DNA of 64,000 nt from Cyanobacteria bacterium RI_101 (GTDB taxonomy: Bacteria > Cyanobacteriota > Cyanobacteriia > Cyanobacteriales > Microcystaceae): NCBI GenBank assembly GCA_016471375.1, contig WGLZ01000030.1, forward strand, positions 34,927-98,926, read 5' to 3'. Made by a program: the position numbers and the translations under genes. Positions 18,280 to 28,249 of the stretch are shown piece after piece. How positions within the stretch are numbered: the stretch's first letter is position 1; each line of letters starts with the position of its first letter. The notes beneath the pieces were generated by a model. That model was given only the letters and a program-made list of their open reading frames with translations, had not been told where the DNA came from and did not search any database.

Positions 18280-20928
18280 ATGGCATCCGAAAACGATTTC
18301 GCAAACCTCTACGGTCAGGCCTACGCCGCCTATGGACAGGGGAGCTACGGAGAAGCGGCCCAGTACATTAACCAAATGGCCGAAGTTTTTCCCGACGACC
18401 CCAACGTCCTCCTCCTTCAGGGTCATATTGAGGTGGGATTGGAGCGTTATGAAACCGCTCGGGAAAAATATAGCCGGGTGCTCCAACTCTCGGATCGTTC
18501 GGATTTAATCGAGTGCGCCGAGCAGGCGCTGGCTCAAATTCAAGAACTAGCGCCCCAGTCGTCGGACTTTAGCGCCAACCCTGGGCAGGGCGGGGAGATG
18601 GCTTTTGACCAGTGGCAAGCGGAAGATACGGATTGGGAGCAAAATTTAGAGGGATTGGATTGGGACAGCGCCGTTTTTAACGACGAAGATCTGGGAGAGC
18701 CGACTTTAGGGCAAGAGCGCTCCCTAGCGACGGAGAACCCCTTCGCGCCGGCGGCTGGAAGCGGGGGGGTAAGCGCCGGGGTTCCCCAGGGAGAGCTAGA
18801 CTGGGCGGCTTCGGTGGAAATCGACTGGAACCCCGACGTCTTTGCCGAAGACGAATTTAGCGGCGACGATGAAAAGACTCTCCTGCCGGAGATGGGCGCG
18901 TCCACTTTTGTGGTTCCCGGCGCCGCGCCTCCCTTTGAGTTAGAGGGGGAGAACAAAATGGGGGGGGTTCCCACCTTTCAACCCTGGCTAGAGGAAACGG
19001 AGGAAGCGGAATTAGAGGGAGGCTTAGCGCCGGACAATATGCCCACGGTGCAATCGTCCCCCAACGGCCCCCAATCCCAATCTTTGCGCGCGGATTTCCC
19101 CGCTAGTTTTGAAACCTTTGGCGGCGACGATCTAGATAATTTAGAAGATTTTGACCTGACGGACATCGCCCCGGAACTGCCGGACTCTTCTCTGTTTACC
19201 CAGACCGGCGGGGAGATGAGCATTGGCATGGATAGCGGTATCGGCGGCGATTTGGAGGATGATTCCTCCCCCACCGTCGCGGCCACCAGCCCGCCCCCCG
19301 GTATGGTGACTTGGCTCAAACCGGAAGAAGGCGCCCCGCCCGCGGATTTAGGGGGCGCCTCCAGTCGCTTTGTTAAACCCACGGTGGAAATCGACCCGGG
19401 CTGGACGGGTTGGTTTACCAACGCCCCTCTCAAACGCAAACAATGGTACATGGCCGCGGCCACGGGAGTGACTTCGGCGCTGGCGGTCTTAATTCTCAAC
19501 GGCGTTCTGGGGATGTTCGCTTCGAGTCCGAGTCAACCGGCGCCGGCGCCCCAAAGCAAAGGGCAACCCAAGCCGGAGGCGGGCAAGGCCAAGACTCCGC
19601 CGAAATCGTCAGCTAAACCGGCCGCCAAAGCCCCGGTTAACCCCGGCCCCTCTATTCCCCTGCTGGCGGCGCTGACGGGATTAACGGCCTTCGGCGCCGC
19701 CTTTCTGGCCAGTAGTCTCTTACTTCGCCAAGTGCGCCAGACCATCGACGATCTGCAAAACCAGTTTGACGCCATCTACGAGGGCAATTTTAACGTCCGG
19801 GCCAAGGTGCGCTCGGAGGACGAACTGGGGCAATTGGCCCAGCGCTTTAACTATATTTCCCAGGTGATTCTCACCGCCACCAGCGAAGCTCAGGAACGGG
19901 CCGCCGCCACCGAGAAGGCCCGGGAAAAATTACAGCGCCAGGTGATTCGACTCCTGGACGACGTGGAAGGCGCCTCCCGGGGCGATTTAACGGTGCAGGC
20001 GGAAGTGACCGCCGACGAACTCGGCGCCGTGGCGGACGCCTTTAACCTGACGATTCAAAATCTGCGGGAAATCGTGCTCCAGGTGAAGAAAGCCGCCAAA
20101 CAGGTGAACCGGAATTGCACCGATAGCGAATCCTTCGCCCGCAATAACTCCAGCGACGCCCTCCGCATGGCGGAGGAACTGGCGGTGACCCTCAATTCCG
20201 TGCAGTTGATGACGGAATCCATCCAACGGGTGGCGGAAAACGCCCGAGAAGCGGAGGAAGTGGCCCATACCTCCTCCCTGACGGCGCTGAAAGGGGGCGA
20301 AGCGGTGGAACGCACCGTGGGGGGGATTTTACAAATCCGGGAAACAGTGTCGGAAACCGCCCGCAAGGTGAAACGCTTAGCGGAAGCCTCCCAGGAAATC
20401 TCCAAAATTGTGGCGGTGATTTCTCAGATCGCCTCCCGCACCAACCTCTTGGCGCTGAACGCTTCCATCCAGGCGGCCCGAGCCGGGGAAGCGGGGCGGG
20501 GCTTCGCTATCGTGGCGGACGAAGTGCGACAGTTAGCGGATCGTTCGGCTAAGTCCCTCAAGGAAATCGAACAAATCGTGCTCCAAATCCAGAGCGAAAC
20601 CGGCTCCGTGATGACGGCCATGGAAGAGGGCATCCAACAGGTGATCGACGTGACGGATAAATCGGAGCAGTCCAAACGGGCGCTGGAGGATATTATTGAG
20701 GTGTCCAATCATATTAACACTCTTGTTCGCTCCATTACCGCCGACACCGTTAAACAGCAGGATAACTCCGGCGCCGTGGCCCAGGTGATGCAATCTATTG
20801 AATTGACCGCCCAGGAAACCTCCCAGGAATCCCAACGGGTGGCGGGATCGCTACAAACCTTGGTGTCTATTTCCCGAGATTTGCTCACCTCGGTGGAGCG
20901 GTTCCGTTTGGAAAAAGGACTGAAGTAG
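18280..20928 (+). CDS. pilJ: PilJ-type methyl-accepting chemotaxis protein
   Basis: 882 residues. The N-terminal 95 residues look TPR-like ([19 protein letters not shown]), followed by a long acidic, proline-rich, Trp-containing linker. Two hydrophobic segments (near 390-410 and 458-482) bracket a short Lys/Pro/Ala loop. HAMP modules (about 485-610) and the MCP signalling coiled coil follow, with the conserved tip [20 protein letters not shown] near 720. In cyanobacteria such receptors, for example Synechocystis PilJ, control type IV pilus-based motility. The sensory part appears to be cytoplasmic, because the loop between the membrane segments is too small for a ligand domain. Confidence 0.9.
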   Translation: MASENDFANLYGQAYAAYGQGSYGEAAQYINQMAEVFPDDPNVLLLQGHIEVGLERYETAREKYSRVLQLSDRSDLIECAEQALAQIQELAPQSSDFSANPGQGGEMAFDQWQAEDTDWEQNLEGLDWDSAVFNDEDLGEPTLGQERSLATENPFAPAAGSGGVSAGVPQGELDWAASVEIDWNPDVFAEDEFSGDDEKTLLPEMGASTFVVPGAAPPFELEGENKMGGVPTFQPWLEETEEAELEGGLAPDNMPTVQSSPNGPQSQSLRADFPASFETFGGDDLDNLEDFDLTDIAPELPDSSLFTQTGGEMSIGMDSGIGGDLEDDSSPTVAATSPPPGMVTWLKPEEGAPPADLGGASSRFVKPTVEIDPGWTGWFTNAPLKRKQWYMAAATGVTSALAVLILNGVLGMFASSPSQPAPAPQSKGQPKPEAGKAKTPPKSSAKPAAKAPVNPGPSIPLLAALTGLTAFGAAFLASSLLLRQVRQTIDDLQNQFDAIYEGNFNVRAKVRSEDELGQLAQRFNYISQVILTATSEAQERAAATEKAREKLQRQVIRLLDDVEGASRGDLTVQAEVTADELGAVADAFNLTIQNLREIVLQVKKAAKQVNRNCTDSESFARNNSSDALRMAEELAVTLNSVQLMTESIQRVAENAREAEEVAHTSSLTALKGGEAVERTVGGILQIRETVSETARKVKRLAEASQEISKIVAVISQIASRTNLLALNASIQAARAGEAGRGFAIVADEVRQLADRSAKSLKEIEQIVLQIQSETGSVMTAMEEGIQQVIDVTDKSEQSKRALEDIIEVSNHINTLVRSITADTVKQQDNSGAVAQVMQSIELTAQETSQESQRVAGSLQTLVSISRDLLTSVERFRLEKGLK

Positions 20929-20933
20929 GATTA

Positions 20934-21194
20934 ATGGGCGCCTCTTTACCGGAAACCGTCGCCCATGTGCGGGTGACCTCCCTTTCCTGGCATCAGGGAT
21001 TGATGTGCGGGGACGTTCAGGCGGGGAATTACCATTGGGAATTTCAGTGGCAATTCCGTCGCGGCAAACTCCGGGTCTGGCCCTCCCTGGGACGGGCGCT
21101 GATTTACGAACCCCTGGGACGCTTTTTAGAGCGCTCGGATTACCAACTGGAACCCGGTAGCGATTATGAATTACGTCTCCGTAGTCAGCTTTAA
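20934..21194 (+). CDS. Small cyanobacterial protein, DUF3146-like
   Basis: 86 residues starting six bases after pilJ, in the position where the CheA (pilL) gene is often found. The sequence (LPETVAHVRVTSLSWHQG, GNYHWEFQWQFRRGKLRV, LGRALIYEPLGRFLE) resembles the small cyanobacterial family I remember as DUF3146. The family assignment is from memory and the function is unknown. Confidence 0.7.
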   Translation: MGASLPETVAHVRVTSLSWHQGLMCGDVQAGNYHWEFQWQFRRGKLRVWPSLGRALIYEPLGRFLERSDYQLEPGSDYELRLRSQL

Positions 21195-21236
21195 GCCGTC
21201 AAAACAAAGGCCCGAAGATTGGATAAATTTCAGGGT

Positions 21237-21974
21237 TTACGAGGACAGCGCCTTTAAAAATTGCCCCACCTGAGCGAATAATCCCGCTTTCCGGGGACGA
21301 TTGTCGGCGCCGGCGCCGGTTTCCTTGTCTCCCAACAACAGGCGCTCTAGGGCTTCTCCTAAGGGTTTTTCCCCTTGCTCCGTTAGGAGTTGATAAGCGC
21401 CGTCTTCATCTTGCTGATAAACTCGCCAGAGAGACGGATAGTCCCGTACCACCGCGGCGCCGTCTAGAGGACGGAAATAATAACTGCTGGTTAAAGAACT
21501 TAGGAACCGCTCCCGCAATTGTCGCGCCGCGTAGCCAATGCCGACAATGGAGACGTCCTCCAGTTGGGGGATGAGCAAAACCACCGGCCGACGCTCCGCC
21601 AACTCGCAGAGGCGCTCCACCGCGTTCACTTCCACCGCCGACGCCCCCACGACTAAGTAGGCTTCGTCCTCCGGCGCGATTTTGGCGTCTACCGGGGTGT
21701 TGCGACTGCCCAGGTCGCCGACTTGAAAGACCGTTTCCCCCCAATCCCGGCGGGCCAGCGCCGCGGCGCCGGAGTCGGGGAAAAGAACCCGTAGATTCGG
21801 GCCGGCGGAAGCGAAGAGAGGCGTAAATTGGCGGGCTAACTCCTGGGACTCTAGGGCGATTTCCGGGATAAGCAGTTCAATTTGCAGGCGAGTTAAGCCG
21901 TCCGCTAGGGCCCGCTCGGTGGCGGCTAGCGCCGCGGCCACCGCGGCGGGAAGATCGACGGGAACAGGAGTCAT
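21237..21974 (-). CDS. DUF1995 family protein
   Basis: 245 residues. Features of this plastid/cyanobacterial family are visible: LQIELLIPEIALESQE near 30, LRVLFPDSG, DEAYLVVGASAVEVNAVE and PVVLLIPQLEDVSIVGIGY. Plant members such as LPA3 assist photosystem assembly; the cyanobacterial role is not established. It is the last of four close minus-strand genes (aldo/keto reductase, unknown, Trp-rich, this), 31 bases after the Trp-rich gene. Confidence 0.82.
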   Translation of the reverse strand: MTPVPVDLPAAVAAALAATERALADGLTRLQIELLIPEIALESQELARQFTPLFASAGPNLRVLFPDSGAAALARRDWGETVFQVGDLGSRNTPVDAKIAPEDEAYLVVGASAVEVNAVERLCELAERRPVVLLIPQLEDVSIVGIGYAARQLRERFLSSLTSSYYFRPLDGAAVVRDYPSLWRVYQQDEDGAYQLLTEQGEKPLGEALERLLLGDKETGAGADNRPRKAGLFAQVGQFLKALSS

Positions 21975-22005
21975 AGAACTTTTCGATGAGTCGGTGATTC
22001 AGGTC

Positions 22006-22257
22006 TCAGTTAACGCTCGCAGTCTCGGCGGTCAGGGGTTGCAGTCCGGCCCGCCAGAGGTCTCGGTTTTGCAATTGTTGAGCGTTAATCCAAAACCGGG
22101 TCTGGGGGTCGCAACAGGCCGCGAGTTCGGCGAAGACCCATTTGCCCTGTTGGCGCCGGTTAACCACTCGAAAATGGCGCCAGCCCCAAGCGTCTTGGCG
22201 GGCGGTCCACTGGGAACCTAACAGATGGGGAAATTTTTGTTTGCCGGAGCGGGCCAT
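22006..22257 (-). CDS. TIGR02450-type small Trp-rich protein
   Basis: 83 residues with LLGSQWTARQDAWGWRHF, VVNRRQQGKWVFAELAACCD and RFWINAQQLQNRDLW. Five tryptophans and the RRQxGKWVF block define the family. The function is unknown. It sits six bases after the 79-residue unknown gene. Confidence 0.85.
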   Translation of the reverse strand: MARSGKQKFPHLLGSQWTARQDAWGWRHFRVVNRRQQGKWVFAELAACCDPQTRFWINAQQLQNRDLWRAGLQPLTAETASVN

Positions 22258-22263
22258 GGGACG

Positions 22264-22503
22264 CTAGGGGGGGGGGTCCGTGTCGGGGAAGGGCAAGACC
22301 GGCAGGCGCTGACCCCGGAAGAGTTCTTCGCTCCATTCTCCCAGAGTTTGGAGTTCGACTCCGAGGGTCTCAGCTAAGCGGAGAGCGCCGAGGAAGGGCG
22401 GGATGGCCAGCGCTAGACCCCAATCGATAGAGGTTTTCACAAAGTTGGCTCCAGAATCCTGTGGGTCGTTTAGTAGTTTATCCTTCTTAACCCTCGCTGT
22501 CAT
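22264..22503 (-). CDS. Small hypothetical protein
   Basis: The start is set at the ATG at 22503, which overlaps the TGA of the aldo/keto reductase gene (ATGA), a classic translational coupling. The longer frame would run back through that gene. The product has 79 residues (MTARVKKDKLLNDPQDSG start), with a hydrophobic helix WGLALAIPPFLGALRLAETLG and a proline-rich end. Not recognised. Confidence 0.7.
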   Translation of the reverse strand: MTARVKKDKLLNDPQDSGANFVKTSIDWGLALAIPPFLGALRLAETLGVELQTLGEWSEELFRGQRLPVLPFPDTDPPP

Positions 22504-23468
22504 CGGCTTTGGAAAATATTTTGCACCATCCTTCGGGGTAATCTTTCGACAATCCGATCCAACTCCGCTAGTTCTCCCGCGTCCAGGCTCCAACCGAGAG
22601 CGCCGCTGTTTTCCTGGGCTTGGGCCAGGGTTTTAGCGCCGGGAATAGGAAGAGTGTCTTTTTGGACACACCAATTGAGAGCCACCTGGGCGGGCGTTTT
22701 TCCCCGAGCCTGGGCCACGGCGCCGAGGGCGGCCAGTAGCGGTTTCAGAGACGGGAGCAGACGCCGGAAGAGAAGATTGCGCAAACCGGGGGGGTAGGGC
22801 CCTTCGGGTTGGTATTTGCCAGTTAACAGACCCAGGGTTAAGGGACTATAGGCGATGATTTTAACGCCCAAATCCCGGCAAAGACCCCGCAGGTCGGAAT
22901 GGGTCAAAGGTTCGGGACAGAGGAGAGAATATTGAATCTGGAGGCTGGCGACGGAAATCCCTCGCTCCTTCAAATATTGGTGGGCCAAGGTTAGGCGCCG
23001 GGGGCCGAAGTTGGATAATCCCACCGCCGTAGCTCGGCGCTGTTGGCAGAGTTGGGCCAAACCTTCTAACAAAGGACGCTCCTGCCAGGGCGCGTAATTC
23101 GCCGTTGACCAGTGGAGTTGAACCAAATCGATGGGGCGCCCCAGACGTTGAGCGGAAGCTTCTCCGGCCTGGACTAAAGACTGAGGCGTCCAGCGCCAAG
23201 GGTAGGGCGCCAATTTAGTGGCGAGGTAACAAGATTGCTGGGGAAAACCCTGGGCGAATTCTCCCAACAAGCGCTCGCTCCGGCCCTGAAGGCGCCCAGT
23301 GCCGTAGGAATCTCCCGTATCGAAGAGGGTTATCCCCCGCTGGAGGCAGTATTCAAAAACCGCCCGCAATTCCGAGTCCATTTGGGGATTGTAACCCCAG
23401 AGCAATTGATTGCCCCAAGCCCAAGTGCCGCAACCCATTTGGGGCCAGTGAATCGGCGCTGTCTCCAT
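22500..23468 (-). CDS. Aldo/keto reductase
   Basis: The ATG at 23468 follows a strong AGGAGGAG ribosome site, and METAPIHWPQMGCGTWAWG is the expected N-terminus. The 322-residue TIM barrel has the catalytic Asp and Tyr in FDTGDSYGTG, the Lys in YLATKLAP and the His in VQLHWSTA. It then has GLSNFG, IIAYSPLTLGLLTGKY and the NADPH-binding IPGAKTLAQAQENSGALGW. The substrate is unknown. Plastid/cyanobacterial relatives act on pyridoxal or reactive aldehydes. It is the head gene of the four-gene cluster. Confidence 0.9.
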   Translation of the reverse strand: METAPIHWPQMGCGTWAWGNQLLWGYNPQMDSELRAVFEYCLQRGITLFDTGDSYGTGRLQGRSERLLGEFAQGFPQQSCYLATKLAPYPWRWTPQSLVQAGEASAQRLGRPIDLVQLHWSTANYAPWQERPLLEGLAQLCQQRRATAVGLSNFGPRRLTLAHQYLKERGISVASLQIQYSLLCPEPLTHSDLRGLCRDLGVKIIAYSPLTLGLLTGKYQPEGPYPPGLRNLLFRRLLPSLKPLLAALGAVAQARGKTPAQVALNWCVQKDTLPIPGAKTLAQAQENSGALGWSLDAGELAELDRIVERLPRRMVQNIFQSR

Positions 23469-23570
23469 GGTTAAACTCCTCCTGATTTGATATCGGTTCC
23501 GACTGCAAGATCTCAACTCACCCCTAACCCCTCCAAGGAGGGGAACCGGAAGCTATTAATATCTAACATT

Positions 23571-23619
23571 TGATAACTGATAACTGTCATCTGATAACTG
23601 TCATCTGATATCTGTCAAC
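23571..23619. repeat. Short tandem heptamer repeat running into a stop codon
   Basis: Seven 7-base units of the TGATAAC/TGTCATC/TGATATC family fill 49 bases. The last unit includes the TGA stop (minus strand) of the solute-binding gene at 23615-23617. The same family is at 8922 and inside rnpB. Confidence 0.88.
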
Positions 23620-24445
23620 GGGGATCGACGCGGACAATATTGGGAAATAAACTCCCTTCTTCGTTAAACCATTTGGTTTGTAGGTCGTGATTTTGTTCGC
23701 TAGAAATGACCGTGTCCACTAACTGTTTCCACTGGGGATTATTTTTGGGCAAAATACAGCCGTAAAGTTCCGTCGTCATCGGCTGGCGGGGAGTTAGGGC
23801 GTAATCGCGGGGATTGTAACCCGCCTGCACCAATTCTCCGAGGAGAAGGATGCCGTCGCTGACCATCGCTTTAATCTCTCCCTGATTGAGTTTTTGAATA
23901 CCTTGACCGCGGCTGGCGACGGGAATCCACTTGGCAAAGGGGTAAATTTTAGGAATGATCTCGCTGGTGGTGGTTTTAGGAATGTAACCAATGGCTAAAT
24001 TTTCCAGAGTGCCGTTGACGTCGAAGGTCAAGTCGTCGCTACGTTTGATTAAAAATTGAGCGCCGGACATAAAAAAGGGAATGGAAAAGTCAACAGTTTC
24101 CAGACGCTTTTGAGTAATCGTCGCCCCTTCGCAAACGATGGCTAACTTGCCGCTTTCCACGGCGCTGAAACGGTTGGAGGTCTCTACGGTTTGCAGATTG
24201 AGCCGAACGGGTTTACCGAGCTTTTCCGCCAGCGCCGTTTGAATTAAACGCAACAATTCCACGCCGTAACCCGCCGGTTTTCCCTGTTGATCGGTGTAAC
24301 CAAAGGGCGCCGCGTTGGCCCGAGTCCCAGCGTTGAGTTCGCCGGTTCTGGCTACTTGCTCTAGCGCGGATTCCGCTTGGGCGGGACTGAGGGACAAAAG
24401 CGCCCAGCCTAGGGCGAGGAGGGCAAAGGGACGGCGGTTGACCAT
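23615..24445 (-). CDS. Periplasmic amino-acid-type solute-binding protein
   Basis: 276 residues. The first 24 are a signal peptide ending in SPAQA. The family 3 substrate-binding fold follows: LEQVARTGELNAGTRANAAPFGY, the GYGVELLRLI segment, VDFSIPFFMSGAQFLIKRSDD and GILLLGEL. It captures polar amino acids or related solutes in the periplasm for an ABC importer. No permease or ATPase gene is adjacent, so it is an orphan binding protein. Its stop lies inside a heptamer repeat. Confidence 0.88.
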   Translation of the reverse strand: MVNRRPFALLALGWALLSLSPAQAESALEQVARTGELNAGTRANAAPFGYTDQQGKPAGYGVELLRLIQTALAEKLGKPVRLNLQTVETSNRFSAVESGKLAIVCEGATITQKRLETVDFSIPFFMSGAQFLIKRSDDLTFDVNGTLENLAIGYIPKTTTSEIIPKIYPFAKWIPVASRGQGIQKLNQGEIKAMVSDGILLLGELVQAGYNPRDYALTPRQPMTTELYGCILPKNNPQWKQLVDTVISSEQNHDLQTKWFNEEGSLFPNIVRVDPR

Positions 24446-24550
24446 GGAGAGTAGGGATTCCTGAAAAGAGAACGCTCAGATCATAGCCCTAGGAGAACCG
24501 GTTTCCAAAGCGGGGGAGCCGTCGCGCCATCAGAGCCAAGACAAAGGTGA

Positions 24551-24975
24551 AGAAGAGCCAGACATAAGCCGGGTTCTGTTCGTTTGGAGTCCGAAGACCC
24601 CAACCGGGGAGTTATCTATCTAGGAGATTTGTCGCCAAATCCCTCCAGCGGTTCGCCTAAAACGGAACGGGCAAAAGACCAACCCTTGTTCCTCCGACCT
24701 TGCTTCCGACCGGGGTTTACCGAGCCGGCGCCTCTCGGCGCCGCTGGTGCGCTCTTACCGCACCTTTGCACCCTTACCTCTTCAGTTATCAGGTAACAGT
24801 TATCAGTGATTTGCTGTTAACTGTTTTACTGTTCCCTGTTCTCTGAGAAAGGCGGTATTTTTCTGTGGCACTTTCCTCGCGCTCGCGCGCACTGGGCGTT
24901 ACCCAGCAAGTCTGGTCTTTAGGAAGCCCGGACTTTCCTCAGAGCTATTGGCTCCGCAACCCCCTCGCTGACTCT
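24551..24975 (-). ncRNA. rnpB: RNase P RNA
   Basis: Read on the minus strand, the stretch contains the universal landmarks in order: GAGGAAAGTCCGGGCTTCC (P4 and 5' core), GAGGAAAGTGCCACAGAAA, AAGGGTGCAAAGGTGCGGTA with AGAGCGCACCAG, the CTCGGTAAACCCC loop, and the 3' part AACAGAACCCGGCTTATG. The RNA cleaves 5' leaders from pre-tRNAs. The ends are approximate, placed by comparison with the remembered Synechocystis RNA. A heptamer-repeat insert lies where the P12 hairpin should be. Confidence 0.95.
24783..24846 (-). repeat. Heptamer-repeat insert inside rnpB
   Basis: Between the conserved ATACCGCC and GGTAAGGGTGC segments of rnpB, about 64 bases consist of degenerate 7-mers (GGAACAG, TTAACAG, TGATAAC, TGTTACC, TGATAAC). 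They replace the P12 stem sequence of other cyanobacteria. They belong to the same family as the repeats at 8922 and 23571. Confidence 0.8.
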
Positions 24976-25017
24976 TCAGCTTTATTCTAGGGCACGAGCG
25001 CCGACAGGAGGCAAAGA

Positions 25018-25794
25018 CTAGAACGGTTTCAACAGCGCCTGCCCAAAGGTGTAGACCGCCAAGGTTAACAACAGCGCCGAAAAACAGAGATTAACAACCC
25101 GAGCGGGAAGCCGGGGAAGCCAGCGAGCCGTGATTTGAGCGCCGACTAGGCCCCCCGCGCCAAGGAGCAATCCCCCCCGCCAGAGCACGTTGCCCTGGAG
25201 CGCGTGACCGGCGACGGCGGCCAGCGCCGTCAGGATAATCACCCCCAGACTGGTTTGAATCGCTTCTTTTAAAGGGCGCCCCAACCCGACCATTTGCAAG
25301 GGCACTAAAATAACGCCGCCCCCCACCCCGAAGAACCCCGCTAGAAATCCCGCCGCGGCGCCGGTTAAAAGTTGAATCAGGGCCGGGTTAACCCCTAGGA
25401 CTGGGGAGGAGCCGTCGGCGCCTAACCTTAGACGCCACTGCATTAAACCGAGATTGAAGAGTAATAAACAACCGAAGGCGAGCAGTAGGAACTGGGACGG
25501 AACGCGGTCGCTGAGGACGACCCCGATTTGGGCGGTAACTAGGGCGGGTATCCCTAGAGCGAGAACCGCTTGGGGACGCAGATACCCCCGGCGCCAGTTG
25601 TGGAGACTGCCGGAGAGGGAGGTAATAACAATGGAAAGACTACTGGTGGCGACGGCTTGAACGGGGGTATAGTTAAGGGTTACTAAAAGGGGCACCAGAA
25701 TCGTGCCGCCGCCGATGCCCAATAAACCCGCCAGCAAACCGGCGATTAAACCCGCTCCCCCCAGTAAAAACAAGTGGCTAGAGAGTAGGGTCAT
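25018..25794 (-). CDS. TauE/SafE-family sulfite/anion exporter-like permease
   Basis: The start is moved to the ATG at 25794 (MTLLSSHLFLLGGAGLIAGL), giving 258 residues and about eight transmembrane helices. The two glycine-rich family repeats, GLLAGLLGIGGGTILVPLL and a second GFFGVGGGVILVP, are both present. Relatives export sulfite, sulfoacetate or similar anions. Its gene diverges from the next one across 76 bases, leaving little room for two promoters. Confidence 0.88.
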   Translation of the reverse strand: MTLLSSHLFLLGGAGLIAGLLAGLLGIGGGTILVPLLVTLNYTPVQAVATSSLSIVITSLSGSLHNWRRGYLRPQAVLALGIPALVTAQIGVVLSDRVPSQFLLLAFGCLLLFNLGLMQWRLRLGADGSSPVLGVNPALIQLLTGAAAGFLAGFFGVGGGVILVPLQMVGLGRPLKEAIQTSLGVIILTALAAVAGHALQGNVLWRGGLLLGAGGLVGAQITARWLPRLPARVVNLCFSALLLTLAVYTFGQALLKPF

Positions 25795-25870
25795 AACTGG
25801 GCGCGAAAAACTGGGGAATTGTCCAGGCAATGATAAGATACCCCAAGATTTACCGCTGTCCCCTGTCTCC

Positions 25871-26560
25871 ATGTTTGCAGTTTCGTTTCGCTCCCTTGGC
25901 TGGGTCTCTCTTCTCTCTTTGGTTCTAGGGTTAAATCTCGGCGGCCCCGGCGCTGTTCAAGCGCAGACCCCCGCTCCGGCGCCGGCGCCGGAAATTCCCA
26001 CCGATCCCTTCCCCGCCGAAGAAGTGGACGAAACCGACCCCAACAGCCTCCGCCCCCTCAACCAGCCCGGTAGCGTTCTCAGCCTCGCCGGCGCTAAGAA
26101 AATCATGGACGAGGCCAACGCCGCCATTGGCGCGAACGACTACGCTAAAGCCTTGGATAAACTCCAGCAAGCCCGACGCATCTATAACCAACTTTCCAAC
26201 TTTCACCTCCAGTTAGCCAATAGTTTCACCGGCATCAGCCCGGCCATTTTTGAGGAGCAACGCACCGCGGCGCTGAAAACCGGGCAATTGCGGGACGAAG
26301 CCACCTATCGCCTGGCTCTGGTGCATCGGGTCAAAAACGAGCCGGAACTCGCCGTTCCCCTCCTGATCCAAATTATTCGCTCCCAAAACCCCACCACCGA
26401 CCTGGGGCGGAAAGCCTACCAACAACTGCTGGAACTGGGTTTTGTCGATACGCCCTTCAACGTTCCCACCCCCGCCAACCCCGCCCCCTCCGGCGCTCCC
26501 GCTCCCGCGGCGCCGTCTAACCCGACGCCCGCTCCCTCCGCTCCCGCGACTCCGAAATAG
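25871..26560 (+). CDS. Exported conserved hypothetical protein with helical core
   Basis: The ATG at 25871 opens a signal peptide (LLSLVLGLNLGGPGAVQAQ); the longer frame upstream overlaps the divergent permease gene. 229 residues: Pro/Ala linker, a helical TPR-like core (about 75-190: YAKALDKLQQARRIYNQL, ALVHRVKNEPELAVPLLIQI) and a Pro/Ala/Ser-rich tail. Probably periplasmic. The function is not recognised. Confidence 0.75.
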   Translation: MFAVSFRSLGWVSLLSLVLGLNLGGPGAVQAQTPAPAPAPEIPTDPFPAEEVDETDPNSLRPLNQPGSVLSLAGAKKIMDEANAAIGANDYAKALDKLQQARRIYNQLSNFHLQLANSFTGISPAIFEEQRTAALKTGQLRDEATYRLALVHRVKNEPELAVPLLIQIIRSQNPTTDLGRKAYQQLLELGFVDTPFNVPTPANPAPSGAPAPAAPSNPTPAPSAPATPK

Positions 26561-27802
<1,242 letters not shown>

Positions 27803-27841
27803 ACGTTATTTTCCAGAAAATCGGCGCCGCCGGATTCTCTC

Positions 27842-28081
27842 TTATAGCGGTTTGCAGATTAGTGAGAGACGTTTTTCGCTTGCCCTCATCCCCTTCGACT
27901 GCGCTCAGGGTATCACCCAGCCCCTTCTCCCAAGTTTGGGAGAAGGGGAGTCAAAACCCTCTTTATATCTAGGTTTTAAGTTCCTCTCCCCGGCTCCTGA
28001 GCTTGTCGAAGGAGGGAGAGGGATTAGGGTGAGGGTCAAGCCGACCTAGAATGTCCCTCAGTCGAGAGAATGCCGTTATAA
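27842..28081. mobile_element. MITE-like element with TTATAGCGG ends (long copy)
   Basis: The 240-bp unit starts TTATAGCGGTTTGCAGATTA and ends AGAATGCCGTTATAA. These ends match those of the 108-bp unit at 53695-53802 in inverted orientation, including the CTCTCGACTGA and GTGAGAGACG subterminal blocks. The middle holds further C/G-rich repeats and two versions of the CTGAGCTTGTCGAAGG motif, so this copy was probably enlarged by a nested repeat. No coding capacity. Confidence 0.8.
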
Positions 28082-28176
28082 GATTTCCTCCGGCGCTTTT
28101 CTTTTTATAGAACAGTTAAAACTCTCCCCAGTTCTAACCGCCTATCCCGCGGATATAAATAATAAATAATTCTCCA

Positions 28177-28215
28177 AAAATACTCCCCATGCCGATAAGA
28201 CGCGGGGAGTATTTT
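28177..28215 (-). terminator. Strong hairpin terminator for the giant phosphatase gene
   Basis: AAAATACTCCCC and GGGGAGTATTTT form a perfect 12-bp stem around a 15-base loop. Read on the minus strand, the 3' arm runs into a TTTTT tract. It lies 35 bases after the stop of the 3,090-codon gene. The symmetry would also stop transcripts arriving from sqdB. Confidence 0.85.
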
Positions 28216-28249
28216 ATCGGTATTTTGAACTGATTAACCGGCCCAGCGC

